Positions 9,389 through 17,699 of a stretch of DNA of 64,000 nucleotides are shown here, one piece after another. This DNA is from Burkholderiales bacterium. Its GTDB lineage: Bacteria > Pseudomonadota > Gammaproteobacteria > Burkholderiales > JAEUOS01. Each line of letters begins with the position of its first letter. The stretch's first letter is position 1. The notes beneath the pieces were generated by a model. That model saw only the letters and a program-made list of their open reading frames with translations, was not told where the DNA came from and ran no database searches. The translations under genes and the position numbers were made by a program. Location: contig JAEUOR010000002.1 in assembly GCA_016790635.1 (NCBI GenBank), positions 248,001 through 312,000 on the forward strand, given 5' to 3'.

Positions 9389-9955
9389 ATGCCTTCCCCG
9401 GTCCTGGCCCGCGTTCCGCGCGCGAACATGCCTCCCTCGTTGCAGGCGGCGCATGACGCTGCGTTGAAGCTGCGCGACGACGCCACCTTCATCGAGGTCG
9501 CCGCCAACGCGCCCGAACTCATGGACTGGTACGTCAAGGAGTTCTACGGTCGCGTCTTCTACGCCGGGCGCGTCGAGGTGCGCACCAAGGAATTGCTGCG
9601 CTACCGTCTGTCGATGATGCACGGTTGCGCGTACTGCAATCGCGGCAACAGTGCCGCGGCGCGCAAGGCCGGGGTGAGCGAGGCGCAGCTGGAACGCGTC
9701 ATGGATGAGAACGACGCCGTGTTCGATGCGCGCGACCGTGCCGTGTTGAAGCTGGCGTCCCAGGTGGCGATGACCAACCCGGGCGGGCACCTGGACGCGG
9801 CGCTGCACGCCGAATTGCGCGCGCACTTCGACGACGCGCAGATCTTCGAACTGGGCATGACCGCCGGCATGCTGACCGGCATGGCCAAGTTCCTGTTTGT
9901 CTACGACCTGGTCGAGCGCGAGGCGGCCTGCCCCTACGGACCGCCGCGCCACTGA
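9389..9955 (+). CDS. Carboxymuconolactone decarboxylase/AhpD family protein
   Basis: A 188-residue all-helical protein with the family active-site motif HGCAYCNRGN (C80-x2-C83). Members are either gamma-carboxymuconolactone decarboxylases or AhpD-like alkylhydroperoxidases; the C-x2-C motif favours a thiol peroxidase-like chemistry. Its position directly behind an ACMSD-like enzyme suggests a supporting role in the same pathway, for example handling a lactone or a reactive by-product. It is convergent with the PhyH gene, with 21 nt between the stops. Confidence 0.85.
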   Translation: MPSPVLARVPRANMPPSLQAAHDAALKLRDDATFIEVAANAPELMDWYVKEFYGRVFYAGRVEVRTKELLRYRLSMMHGCAYCNRGNSAAARKAGVSEAQLERVMDENDAVFDARDRAVLKLASQVAMTNPGGHLDAALHAELRAHFDDAQIFELGMTAGMLTGMAKFLFVYDLVEREAACPYGPPRH

Positions 9956-9976
9956 GGCGTGGTGGACGCAAGCACG

Positions 9977-10879
9977 CTACATGGTCGTGGCGGCCTGCTC
10001 TTCCTGTTGTAGCGCGAAGATCGAGGTATAGCCGCCTGACCAGTCGGGGGGAATCAGGCAGGGACGCGGGTCATGGTGCGCCCACGGCGCGCGATGCCCG
10101 CGCACCATCTGCTGGTCGTGCCTGGGGCGGATCGGATTGACCGTGTAGGGGAACGCGTCCGCCGAGGTGAGCGTGTAGAGCAGGAGCGGGCGGCCCGTGT
10201 CGGACTCGTTCTTGGGCGAGGCGTGCAGGGTGCGGCAGTTGTGCAAGGTCAGCGAGCCGGCCGGCCCGGTCAACGTGACTGCCTTCGACAGATCGAGCTT
10301 GGCGACGTCGGTGTCCGAGAGGCAGCCGGTCCATTTGCCGCTCGCGTCGAACTGCGACAGCATGGGCTCGATCTCATGGCTTTTCGGCATCACCATGAGC
10401 GGGCCGTTGTCCGGCCCGCAGTCGTAGATGTAGGTGCCGACGGTCAACGGCGAATAGTTGGTGTGCGGCCAGAAGCTGATGTCGTAGTGCCACTTGACCT
10501 CCTCGCCGCCGCGCGCCCACTTGAAATTGAGCTTGCTGTGGTGGAACTTCACGTCCGGGCCGACCAGGTCGGCGACGATGTCGGGCAGGGGGGACCTGGT
10601 GACGTAGTCCCAGAACACCGGATGCTGCTCGGCCGGGTTGGAGACACGGCGCAGGCGCGGCGCGTCCGGCCGGTGCCCTGGTTCGAGGTCGAAGACCTTG
10701 TCGGGCTTGGCCACCTGGCGCGAGCGTTCCACCAGTTCTTCCGTGGCGGCGCGCAGTTTCGCCAGCCATTCGTCGCCGATCGCGCGTTCGACCAGGATGT
10801 AGCCGTCGCGAAAGTAGGATTCGCGCTGCGCCTGGGTCAGCACGCGCGGCGGGATTGCGAGGACTTGCTCGGGTGTCAT
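9977..10879 (-). CDS. Phytanoyl-CoA dioxygenase (PhyH) family Fe(II)/2-oxoglutarate oxygenase
   Basis: A 300-residue non-haem iron oxygenase. The 2-His-1-carboxylate triad begins with H131-x-D133 in VKWHYDISF; the distal histidine is most likely H219 in TLHASPKN, and R230 in GRPLLLY is placed to bind 2-oxoglutarate. Family members hydroxylate fatty acyl groups or small metabolites. It is the last gene of an apparent operon with a di-iron hydroxylase and a TRAP transporter, 21 nt after dctM. The inferred role is oxidation of the compound that the TRAP system imports. Confidence 0.85.
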   Translation of the reverse strand: MTPEQVLAIPPRVLTQAQRESYFRDGYILVERAIGDEWLAKLRAATEELVERSRQVAKPDKVFDLEPGHRPDAPRLRRVSNPAEQHPVFWDYVTRSPLPDIVADLVGPDVKFHHSKLNFKWARGGEEVKWHYDISFWPHTNYSPLTVGTYIYDCGPDNGPLMVMPKSHEIEPMLSQFDASGKWTGCLSDTDVAKLDLSKAVTLTGPAGSLTLHNCRTLHASPKNESDTGRPLLLYTLTSADAFPYTVNPIRPRHDQQMVRGHRAPWAHHDPRPCLIPPDWSGGYTSIFALQQEEQAATTM

Positions 10880-10900
10880 GGTCGCCTCCTTGGTCGATGG

Positions 10901-12220
10901 TCAGCGAAAACTCAGCATCACGCCGGGCAGCCAGGTCACCAGCACCGGGAAGGCCATGGTGATGCCCAGGGTGATGAGTTGCAGGACGATGAAGGGCACC
11001 ACCCCGCGGTACATGTCGCCGATGGTGATGGCAGGCGGCGCGACGGCGCGCAGGTAGAAGATCGCCGGTGCCATCGGCGGTGTCAGGTAGCTGGTCTGGA
11101 TCATGATCAGGAACAGCACGCAGAACCACACCGGGTCGAAGCCGGCCGTCTTGATCAGCGGCGTGAAGAGCGGCACGAAGATGAGGACGATCGAGATCCA
11201 GTCCAGGAAGAACCCGGCGATGAAGATGATCGTCAGCATCAGGGCGAGGAGCGTCCACGGCTTGAGCGCCATCTCACCGATCAGCTGGTTGGCGGTGTTG
11301 ATGCCGCCGGCGCCGATGAAGACGCCGGTGAAGAGCGTGCCGGCTAAGAGCACGGTCATGATCATGGCCGTGACCTTGACGGTCTTGATGACCGCCTCCA
11401 TGAGGTTCGCGCGCGAAAAGGTGCCGTACAGGACCGTCAGGAGCACCGAAGACAGCGCGCCGATCGCGGCAGCCTCGGTGGGCGAGGCCCAGCCGAGCAG
11501 GATCGAACCCAGCACGGCGAAGATCAGGAGCACCGGCGGCAGGAGGTTGCGCGTGGATATCCACAGCTTTTGCGTGAATCCCGGGTCATCGGGCGACGGC
11601 GGGATGCGCGGTCCCGCCGCCGGCTTGAGGATGCACAGCACCAGGATGTAGACGATGTACAGCACCCCCATGATCAGGCCGGGAAAGGTCATGCCGTAGA
11701 GGATGTCGCCGACCGACAGGTCGGCCAGCGGCCCCATGACCACCGCCACCACCGAGGGCGGGATGATGGTGCCCAGCGACCCGCCGGCGCAGATGGTGCC
11801 GGAGATCAGGCCGCGGTCGTAGCCGTAGCGCAGCATGATCGGGATGGTCAGGAGGCCGACCACCGACTCGGTCGCGCCGATCACTCCCGAGGAGGCGGCG
11901 AAGAGGATGCACATGATGATCGTCGCGATCGCGAGCCCGCCGGGCAGGCGGCGGGTCCAGATGTGGATCGCCTCGAAGAGCCGGTCGGCGATGCCGGAGC
12001 GCTCCAGCATTGCGCCCATGAAGACGAAAAGGGGCACCGCGGCGAAGACGAAGTTGGAGGCCAGGTCCTCGATCTTCTCGATGAACTGGAACACCACGCG
12101 GTCGCCGAACACCGGAATGCCGAACAGCACTGCGGTGATCATGAGCCCGAAGGCGACCGGGAAGCCCAGGAACATGAAGATGAATGCCGTGGGCAGCATG
12201 AGGAAGGGCAGCCAGGTCAT
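10901..12220 (-). CDS. dctM: TRAP transporter large permease subunit
   Basis: A 439-residue membrane protein of the DctM family with about 11-12 hydrophobic helices. Family motifs include FVFAAVPLFVFMGAMLE, GGSLGTIIPPSV and GWASPTEAAAIG. It is the Na+-coupled channel component of a TRAP importer. I chose the ATG at 12220 (MTWLPFLMLP), which overlaps the stop of the small subunit by 4 nt; the frame is open further upstream but that part is out of register with dctQ. Together with dctQ and dctP it forms a complete transporter. Confidence 0.93.
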   Translation of the reverse strand: MTWLPFLMLPTAFIFMFLGFPVAFGLMITAVLFGIPVFGDRVVFQFIEKIEDLASNFVFAAVPLFVFMGAMLERSGIADRLFEAIHIWTRRLPGGLAIATIIMCILFAASSGVIGATESVVGLLTIPIMLRYGYDRGLISGTICAGGSLGTIIPPSVVAVVMGPLADLSVGDILYGMTFPGLIMGVLYIVYILVLCILKPAAGPRIPPSPDDPGFTQKLWISTRNLLPPVLLIFAVLGSILLGWASPTEAAAIGALSSVLLTVLYGTFSRANLMEAVIKTVKVTAMIMTVLLAGTLFTGVFIGAGGINTANQLIGEMALKPWTLLALMLTIIFIAGFFLDWISIVLIFVPLFTPLIKTAGFDPVWFCVLFLIMIQTSYLTPPMAPAIFYLRAVAPPAITIGDMYRGVVPFIVLQLITLGITMAFPVLVTWLPGVMLSFR

Positions 12221-12726
12221 GACGCCGCCCCCTTGGCGCCCGCGAGGGTGCGCAGGGTCTTCAACACTTCGGCCGCCACCTGCAGGGTCAGCATGACGAA
12301 AGCCGCCACGAACACCAGGCGGAACGGCCACACCGGCATGTTGAAGGCCGACTGTCCGCTTTTCTCGTTGCTGGTCCAGCCCAGTGCAAAATGACGCATC
12401 AGGTACCAGGTGATCCAGGCGAGAAGGGGCAGGACGATCGCGTAGCCGGCCAGGTCGATCCCGGCGCGCATGCGTGCGGAGAACGCGCCGGAAAAAATGT
12501 CGATGCGGATGTGCTCGCCGGCCTTGAGCGTGAACGCCATGGCCAGCAGGAAGTGCGCGCCGGTCAACGTGTAGCCGACCTCGTAGGCCCAGATGGTCGG
12601 TGCGCCAAAGGCATAGCGCGCGAAGACTTCATAACAGGTGGCGAGCACCAGCGGCACGATCAGGCAGGCGCCGAAGATGCCCACCGCGGTGCTGGCGCGC
12701 TCGATCGCGCGTATCAGGCCTTGCAA
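12217..12726 (-). CDS. dctQ: TRAP transporter small permease subunit
   Basis: A four-helix membrane protein of about 169 residues, DctQ family, with the typical YEVFARYAFGAPTIWAYE segment between helices 1 and 2 and a GEHIRIDIF segment. The start is a TTG at 12726 (LQGLIRAIE), preceded by GGAGG at a good spacing; an ATG at 12774 would add a polar extension without a ribosome-binding site. It overlaps dctM by 4 nt. Confidence 0.85.
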   Translation of the reverse strand: MQGLIRAIERASTAVGIFGACLIVPLVLATCYEVFARYAFGAPTIWAYEVGYTLTGAHFLLAMAFTLKAGEHIRIDIFSGAFSARMRAGIDLAGYAIVLPLLAWITWYLMRHFALGWTSNEKSGQSAFNMPVWPFRLVFVAAFVMLTLQVAAEVLKTLRTLAGAKGAAS

Positions 12727-12811
12727 TCGTTTTCCTCCGGCGCCCCCTCGGGCGCGGCAATGCTTCCAAAGCAACGCGGCGGGTCACCCCGCCGCGTCCG
12801 CACCCGATCGA

Positions 12812-13864
12812 TCAGGACTTGATGGTGCGCCAGCGCTCGGCGCCGGCCCACTCCGCCTCGAAGTCGGTCTGGCTCTTGAGGATGCGGGCGAACCAGGGAT
12901 TGTCGCGGGCGGTCTTGGCGGCCCAGTCCAGGCCGATCTTGCGCGCCTGGCGCTGCACCTCGGCGTCGAGTTCGATGATCTCGTTGCCGGCCTTGCGATA
13001 AAAATCCAGCGCCTTGGCGTCTTCGTTGCCAACCTTGATCCAGCTCTCGAAGGTCACCAGCTTGGCGACCGTCTCGACCAGCACGCGGTCGGCGGGCGTC
13101 ACACGGCCCCAGGCGTCCTTGTTGATGACCAGTTCGAAGGGTGCGGTGGGCTGGTGGACACCGGGGATGATGACGAACTTGGCGACCTTGTGGAACCCGG
13201 TCGAGATGTTTTCGTAGAGCGTGCCCCATTCGGTGGCATCGATGGCGCCGCGCTCGAGCATCGGGTAGACGTCGCCGCCAGCGGTCGTGACCGGCGCCGC
13301 GCCCAGGTCCTTGGCCATTTCCAGCCACGAGCCGGCCGTGCGCAGTTTCAGTCCTTTCAGGTCGGCCAGGGTGCGCACGGCCTTGCGCGAATGCAGGAAG
13401 GCCTCCGCTGTGCGGATGAACAAGGGCAGGGAGATGACACCTTCCTTCTCGTCCCGGTACTGGCGCTGCATGGCTTCACCACCGGCACCGTACAGCCAGT
13501 GCAGCATGCGTTCGCTGTCCATCGACCCGGCGTAGCCGCCGAAGAGCACCGTGGAAGGGTCCTTGCCCCAGTCGTAGCCCATCCACGTATGGCCGCACTC
13601 GGCAACGCCATTCTTGACCGTCTCGGGTACGCGCAGCGCATTGCCCAGGGCGCCGCCAGGGAAGGTCTGGATCTTGAAGCGCCCGCCGGAGAGGCGTTCG
13701 AGGCGCTCGGCGAAGGCCTTGGCGCCGATGTCCATGAGCGGCCCACCGGGCCAACCGGTGGCCATCTTCCAGTTGTAGCTGGGGCCGGCGGTCTGGGCCT
13801 CGACCGCCAGCGGAATGGCGAGCGCGCCAGCGGCGCCGCCTTTGAGAAAGTCGCGCTTCTTCAT
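12812..13864 (-). CDS. dctP: TRAP transporter substrate-binding protein
   Basis: A 350-residue periplasmic receptor. The N-terminus KKRDFLKGGAAGALAIPL resembles a Tat-type signal ending near EAQ. The body carries DctP-family features: KMATGWPGGP at the start, EWGTLYENI, and PGVHQPTAPFELVINK in the hinge region. This sequence type resembles receptors for 2-oxo acids and other carboxylates, including some that bind a ligand with a metal; the ligand here is unknown. The ATG at 13864 fits the signal peptide. It precedes dctQ by 85 nt and follows the hydroxylase by 77 nt, which is loose enough for an internal promoter. Confidence 0.9.
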   Translation of the reverse strand: MKKRDFLKGGAAGALAIPLAVEAQTAGPSYNWKMATGWPGGPLMDIGAKAFAERLERLSGGRFKIQTFPGGALGNALRVPETVKNGVAECGHTWMGYDWGKDPSTVLFGGYAGSMDSERMLHWLYGAGGEAMQRQYRDEKEGVISLPLFIRTAEAFLHSRKAVRTLADLKGLKLRTAGSWLEMAKDLGAAPVTTAGGDVYPMLERGAIDATEWGTLYENISTGFHKVAKFVIIPGVHQPTAPFELVINKDAWGRVTPADRVLVETVAKLVTFESWIKVGNEDAKALDFYRKAGNEIIELDAEVQRQARKIGLDWAAKTARDNPWFARILKSQTDFEAEWAGAERWRTIKS

Positions 13865-13897
13865 GTCCGTCTCCCGATGGTGTGATTGAAATTGTTC

Positions 13898-13914
13898 GCG
13901 TGCCGGCGGCACGC
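13898..13914. promoter_or_regulatory. Perfect hairpin GCGTGCC-GGC-GGCACGC between hydroxylase and dctP
   Basis: A 7-bp perfect inverted repeat with a 3-nt loop sits in the 77-nt gap between the hydroxylase stop and the dctP start. It could set differential expression of the two operon halves as an RNA stem. No T-run follows, so full termination is unlikely. Confidence 0.4.
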
Positions 13915-13941
13915 CCGGTGAAACACTGCAGGGCCGCGGCC

Positions 13942-14754
13942 TCAGGCCGGCTGCCCGCCGATCGGCCCGTCCAGACCGACCGGCGCGTCGGGACGGCGAA
14001 AGCGGTCGATCGTGCCTTTGAGTTCGGGCTTGACGTGATCCTCGCTGTAGCCGTTCAGGAGCGTGCCGACGAGCCCGCGGTCGAGGTCGCTGGTGCCCAT
14101 GACCCAGTCCGCGATGGGAAAGGTCAGGTTCATGTTGTGGCTCATCATGATGCCGTAGTTGTGGTGCGCGGTGTGATGGCGCCGGATCGTGTTGACGAAG
14201 GGCATGTGGCGCACGAACCAGTTGTCATGCACGTGGCAGCAGTAGTGGAATGACTCGTAGATCAGGTACTGGCCGACCATGGTGACCAAGAGGATGTAAC
14301 CGGCATTGGGATTGACGAAGGTCGCCAGCAGCAATGCGAAGGGCGTGCCGATGCCGATGAAGGTGAAGAGTGCGCGCCAGGGGAAGAAGATGATGCGCCA
14401 CTCGCGCGTCGAGCCGACCGTCATCTCGTTGTCGGTGAAGTACTGGTGGTGCTGGCGCGTGTGGCGGTCGTAGATCGCGCGCAGCGCCCAGACGTCTACC
14501 AGGCGATGCATGACGTACTTGTGGATCCACCATTCGAAGATGTTCGAGAAGAAGAACACCGGAATGACGAGCAGCCATTCCCAGGACGCACCCTCGAGGC
14601 GCGAAACGCACCAGCCGATGAGCGACAGGCCGACCACGTAGATCACGCCGATGTGCACCGGGCCGCTGTAGGCGGGGTGGATCTGCGCCTGGTAGGCGGC
14701 GCGGAAATCGAGCTGGCGCTGGGTGGGATTGTGACGTTCGACGAGTTCGGTCAC
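13942..14754 (-). CDS. Sterol desaturase/fatty acid hydroxylase family membrane di-iron enzyme
   Basis: A 270-residue integral membrane protein with hydrophobic segments near 35-50, 60-75, 125-145 and 150-170. The histidine clusters that bind two irons are complete: H78-x4-H83, H98-x3-H102-H103, H170-x3-H174 and H193-H194-x2-H197-H198. The family hydroxylates or desaturates lipids, carotenoids and sterols. Here it heads an apparent operon with a TRAP importer and a PhyH oxygenase, so it probably oxidises an imported or membrane-partitioned hydrophobic acid. A predicted operator lies 24 nt before its ATG and matches the one in front of the neighbouring gntR gene. Confidence 0.87.
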   Translation of the reverse strand: MTELVERHNPTQRQLDFRAAYQAQIHPAYSGPVHIGVIYVVGLSLIGWCVSRLEGASWEWLLVIPVFFFSNIFEWWIHKYVMHRLVDVWALRAIYDRHTRQHHQYFTDNEMTVGSTREWRIIFFPWRALFTFIGIGTPFALLLATFVNPNAGYILLVTMVGQYLIYESFHYCCHVHDNWFVRHMPFVNTIRRHHTAHHNYGIMMSHNMNLTFPIADWVMGTSDLDRGLVGTLLNGYSEDHVKPELKGTIDRFRRPDAPVGLDGPIGGQPA

Positions 14755-14777
14755 GGCAGGCTCCTTCTGATCGGCAT

Positions 14778-14800
14778 CTGATATGTTAGACGTATGTCTG
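14778..14800. promoter_or_regulatory. Predicted GntR-family operator in front of the hydroxylase-TRAP-PhyH operon
   Basis: A 23-nt site whose left half TGATATGT and right half GTATGTC match the palindrome upstream of the gntR gene at 16 of 23 positions (same strand, same spacing). It lies 24 nt upstream of the hydroxylase ATG, where it would overlap the promoter. Inferred role: binding site of the adjacent regulator. Confidence 0.55.
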
Positions 14801-14858
14801 AGGCTTGTCCAGCACCGGTCGGCGTCCGCCGGCGCGGGACAGCGCGGGTCCGCGCGCG

Positions 14859-15584
14859 CTAGAAGTCGCCGGTCACCGTCGTCCGCGTGAACGCCTCGAT
14901 GTAGTCGAGCAGCGTGTCGGAGGCGCTCGCGGCCGCCGCCGCGTCGCCGCCGGCGATGCCGCGCGCGACGTCGGCGTGCAGCTTGGCGGCCAGCGGCATG
15001 TCGGCCGCCTCGCGGTAGTGCAGGTACCAGAAGCGCCGTGACAGCGAGGCCATGAGGGCCATGGCGGCTTGCGCGAACTCGTTGCGCGAGCTTGCCAGCG
15101 CAAGTTCGTTGAACTCGCGGTCGGTGCGCAGAAAAGCGATGTCGTCGCCGCTCGCCGCCGCGGTTTCAAAGGCCTCTGCGATGGCGGCGAATCGCGCGCG
15201 TTCGTCCTCGCTGGCGCGGCGCGCGGCCGCGCGCGCGATGAGGCGCTCCAGTTCGCGGCGCACTTCAAGCAGGCGCAGCTGGCCGCGCACATCGATTTCG
15301 GCGACGATGACGCCGCGGCGCGGCAGGATGCGCACCAGACGCTCGCGCGCCAGGCGCTGCAGGGCTTCGCGGATCGGCGTGCGGCCGATCTTGAGACGCT
15401 GCGAAAGCATCGCCTCCGATACCGCGCTGCCCGGCGCCAGTTCCAGGCGCACGATCAACTCCTCGATCGCCGTATAGGCGCGGTCGGTGAGGGTGGTTTC
15501 CGCCGGGGCGGGGCCGGCGCGCGGCTGGCGTGGCAGGGGCTTCGGGCGCGGACGCGTGCCGCGCGCGGCGGGGGACGTGGGCAT
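14859..15584 (-). CDS. GntR family transcriptional regulator with FCD (FadR-type) ligand domain
   Basis: A 241-residue regulator. After a proline/arginine-rich tail of about 25 residues, a winged helix begins at LTDRAYTAIEELIV with the GntR recognition segment LSQRLKIGRTPIREALQRL. The C-terminal helical FCD domain follows, with RTDREFNELAL and the metal/ligand histidines in LHYREAADMPLAAKLHADV. Such proteins usually repress catabolic operons and are released by a carboxylate ligand. The ATG at 15584 is chosen because the winged helix starts shortly after; nearby alternatives only lengthen the disordered tail. A perfect palindrome in its own upstream region suggests autoregulation. Confidence 0.88.
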   Translation of the reverse strand: MPTSPAARGTRPRPKPLPRQPRAGPAPAETTLTDRAYTAIEELIVRLELAPGSAVSEAMLSQRLKIGRTPIREALQRLARERLVRILPRRGVIVAEIDVRGQLRLLEVRRELERLIARAAARRASEDERARFAAIAEAFETAAASGDDIAFLRTDREFNELALASSRNEFAQAAMALMASLSRRFWYLHYREAADMPLAAKLHADVARGIAGGDAAAAASASDTLLDYIEAFTRTTVTGDF

Positions 15585-15656
15585 CGGCTTGGTCAGGGCG
15601 CCGCGGGTGGCGCCTGGCGGGAAGCAGCCTCGGCAAACCCTGCAGCGGGGCAACAT

Positions 15657-15679
15657 TTGATATGTCAGGAGTATATCAA
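15657..15679. promoter_or_regulatory. Perfect palindrome TTGATAT-N9-ATATCAA, predicted GntR operator (autoregulatory)
   Basis: The site has 7-bp perfect inverted arms with a 9-nt spacer. It lies 72 nt upstream of the gntR ATG in the gap shared with psd. A diverged copy stands in front of the hydroxylase operon at 14778-14800. The pairing of two sites next to one GntR gene makes it a likely operator. Confidence 0.6.
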
Positions 15680-15773
15680 CGGGCCGCCTGGGCACGCCAC
15701 GGCACGTCGCGCGCTTGCGTTGCGGCGCGGGTCGTACGGCTAGAATCCGCAGCTTTTCGAGCGGCCTGCTGCC

Positions 15774-16619
15774 TTGTCCGATTTCCTCGCCGTCCTGCCC
15801 CAGCATCTCCTGCCCAAACGCGCGCTGACCGAGTTCGTGGGCACGCTGGCCGCGCGCCGCGCCGGCGCGCTCACACAGGTGGCGATCCGGCGCTTCATCG
15901 CGCGCTATGGCGTCGACATGCGCGAGGCTGCCGATCCGCGCCCCGAGGCCTACGCGAGCTTCAATGATTTCTTCACCCGCGCGCTCAAGCCCGGCGCACG
16001 GCCTTTGGCCGACGCCGATTACCTCTGCCCGGTCGACGGTGCGATCAGCCAGTGCGGGGCCATCGCCGGGGACGCGATCTTCCAGGCCAAGGGGCACAGT
16101 TACACGACCACGGCGCTCATCGGCGGCGACGCGGCGCTGGCGGCGCAGTTCCGCGACGGCGCATTCGCGACGCTCTACCTGAGCCCGCGCGACTACCATC
16201 GCATCCACATGCCCTGCGAGGCGAGTCTCAGGCGAATGATTCACGTGCCGGGTAGCCTGTATTCGGTGAATCCGGCCACCGCGCGCGCCATTCCCGGGCT
16301 CTTTGCCCGCAACGAGCGGGTCGTCTGCGTCTTCGAGAGCGCGCGTGGCCCCTTTGTGCTCGTCCTGGTCGGCGCGACCATAGTCGGCAGCATGGCGACA
16401 ACCTGGCATGGCGTGGTCAGCCCGCCGCGCCCCGCGACGGTGCGCGAGTGGACCTACACAGGCGACAGCGTGCGGCTCGCGCACGGCGCCGAGATGGGGC
16501 GTTTTCTCCTGGGCTCGACGGTCGTGCTGCTCTTTCCGCAGCGGACCATCGCACTCAATCCCGGCTGGCGCCCCGGTGGCGGTATCCGCATGGGCGAAGC
16601 GATGGGCACCCGGATTTGA
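15774..16619 (+). CDS. psd: Phosphatidylserine decarboxylase proenzyme
   Basis: A 281-residue inner-membrane-associated enzyme that forms phosphatidylethanolamine from phosphatidylserine. The autocleavage site LGST is at about residues 246-249; Ser248 would become the pyruvoyl group of the alpha chain. Other family motifs are DPRPEAYASFNDFFTRALK near the N-terminus, PVDGAISQ and YLSPRDYHRIHMP. The start is a TTG at 15774; a TAGAAT -10-like box lies about 34 nt upstream. It is divergent from gntR and followed by a hairpin. Confidence 0.93.
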   Translation: MSDFLAVLPQHLLPKRALTEFVGTLAARRAGALTQVAIRRFIARYGVDMREAADPRPEAYASFNDFFTRALKPGARPLADADYLCPVDGAISQCGAIAGDAIFQAKGHSYTTTALIGGDAALAAQFRDGAFATLYLSPRDYHRIHMPCEASLRRMIHVPGSLYSVNPATARAIPGLFARNERVVCVFESARGPFVLVLVGATIVGSMATTWHGVVSPPRPATVREWTYTGDSVRLAHGAEMGRFLLGSTVVLLFPQRTIALNPGWRPGGGIRMGEAMGTRI

Positions 16620-16623
16620 AGCG

Positions 16624-16648
16624 CCCGGCACGCCTATTGCATGCCGGG
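16624..16648 (+). terminator. Possible terminator hairpin after psd
   Basis: The arms CCCGGCA and TGCCGGG enclose an 11-nt loop, 4 nt after the psd stop codon. Only a short T-rich stretch follows, so it may be a weak terminator or an RNA stability element. Confidence 0.45.
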
Positions 16649-16695
16649 TTCTTGCTGGTATCTTTCCGTCTTTTGATTTCCTAGAGGAGCGTTCG

Positions 16696-17688
16696 ATGAC
16701 CCGCTTTCACCGCACCGCAGCCGCAGCGCTGGCCGCCGCGACGATGTGCGCCGCCGCACCGGCCCTGGCGCAGGAGAAGTTCACCTACCTGACCAACTGG
16801 TACGCGCAGGCCGAACACGGCGGCTTCTATCATGCGCTTGCCAGCGGCGCCTACAAGAAGGCCGGGCTGGATGTGACCATCCGCATGGGCGGGCCGCAGG
16901 TCAACATCATGCAGCTCATGGCCGCCGGCCAGACCGACTGCGTCATGGGCTACGACGTCCAGACCATCAAGGGCTGGGAGCAGGGCATTTCGGCGGTCAC
17001 GGTCGCTGCCTCGTTCCAGAAGGACCCGCAGGTGCTCATCGGCCACCCCGGCGTGGTCAACAAGATGGAAGACCTGAAGGGCAAGACCATCCTCATTTCC
17101 AGCGCCGCCAACACCACCTACTGGCCCTGGCTGATGTCCACCTACAAGCTCGAGGCCTCGCAGGCGCGGCCCTATACCTTCAACATCCAGCCCTTCATCG
17201 CCGACAAGAACGTCGTGCAGCAGGGCTACCTGTCGAGCGAACCGTTCGCCATCGAGCAGGAGGCCAAGTTCAAGCCCAACGTCTTCCTGCTCTCCGATCA
17301 CGGCTGGCCGCCCTACAGCACCACCATCGTGTGCCTGGAGAAGACCGTCAGGGAGCGCGGCAAGGCTCTGGGTTCGTTCGTGCGCGCGTCCATGGAGGGC
17401 TGGAAGGCCTACCTGAAGGGCGACCCGGCCCCCGCCAATGCGCTCATCAAGAAGGACAACCCCAACATGACCGATGTCAAGATCGCCAATGGCATCAAGC
17501 TCCTGAACGAAACCGGCATGGTCTTCGGCGGCGATGCGGCCAAGATGGGGGTGGGCGTCATCACCGACGAGCGCATGAAAAAGACCTACGACATGATGGT
17601 CGCGATGAAGCTCGTGGACGCCGCCAAGGTCGACCTGAAGAAGACTTACACGACCCAGTTCGTGCGCGACCTCAAGGTGATGCCCTAG
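16696..17688 (+). CDS. NMT1/THI5-like ABC transporter substrate-binding protein
   Basis: A 330-residue periplasmic receptor with a clear signal peptide (MTRFHRTAAAALAAATMC, then AAPALAQ). The mature part starts EKFTYLTNWYAQAEHGGFYHA, the opening typical of NMT1/THI5-like receptors for pyrimidines and related heterocycles, and continues with AGLDVTIRMGGPQ and SAANTTYWPWL. The ATG at 16696 follows GAGGAG. It heads a five-gene operon with an oxygenase, ATPase, permease and deaminase. The combination suggests import of a nitrogen heterocycle such as a modified nucleobase; the exact ligand is not readable from the sequence. Confidence 0.9.
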   Translation: MTRFHRTAAAALAAATMCAAAPALAQEKFTYLTNWYAQAEHGGFYHALASGAYKKAGLDVTIRMGGPQVNIMQLMAAGQTDCVMGYDVQTIKGWEQGISAVTVAASFQKDPQVLIGHPGVVNKMEDLKGKTILISSAANTTYWPWLMSTYKLEASQARPYTFNIQPFIADKNVVQQGYLSSEPFAIEQEAKFKPNVFLLSDHGWPPYSTTIVCLEKTVRERGKALGSFVRASMEGWKAYLKGDPAPANALIKKDNPNMTDVKIANGIKLLNETGMVFGGDAAKMGVGVITDERMKKTYDMMVAMKLVDAAKVDLKKTYTTQFVRDLKVMP

Positions 17689-17699
17689 TCGAGACGCAC

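Noticed and set aside
14859..16631. Long frame upstream of the GntR protein
   Set aside because: The region before 15584 lacks similarity and overlaps psd on the other strand.
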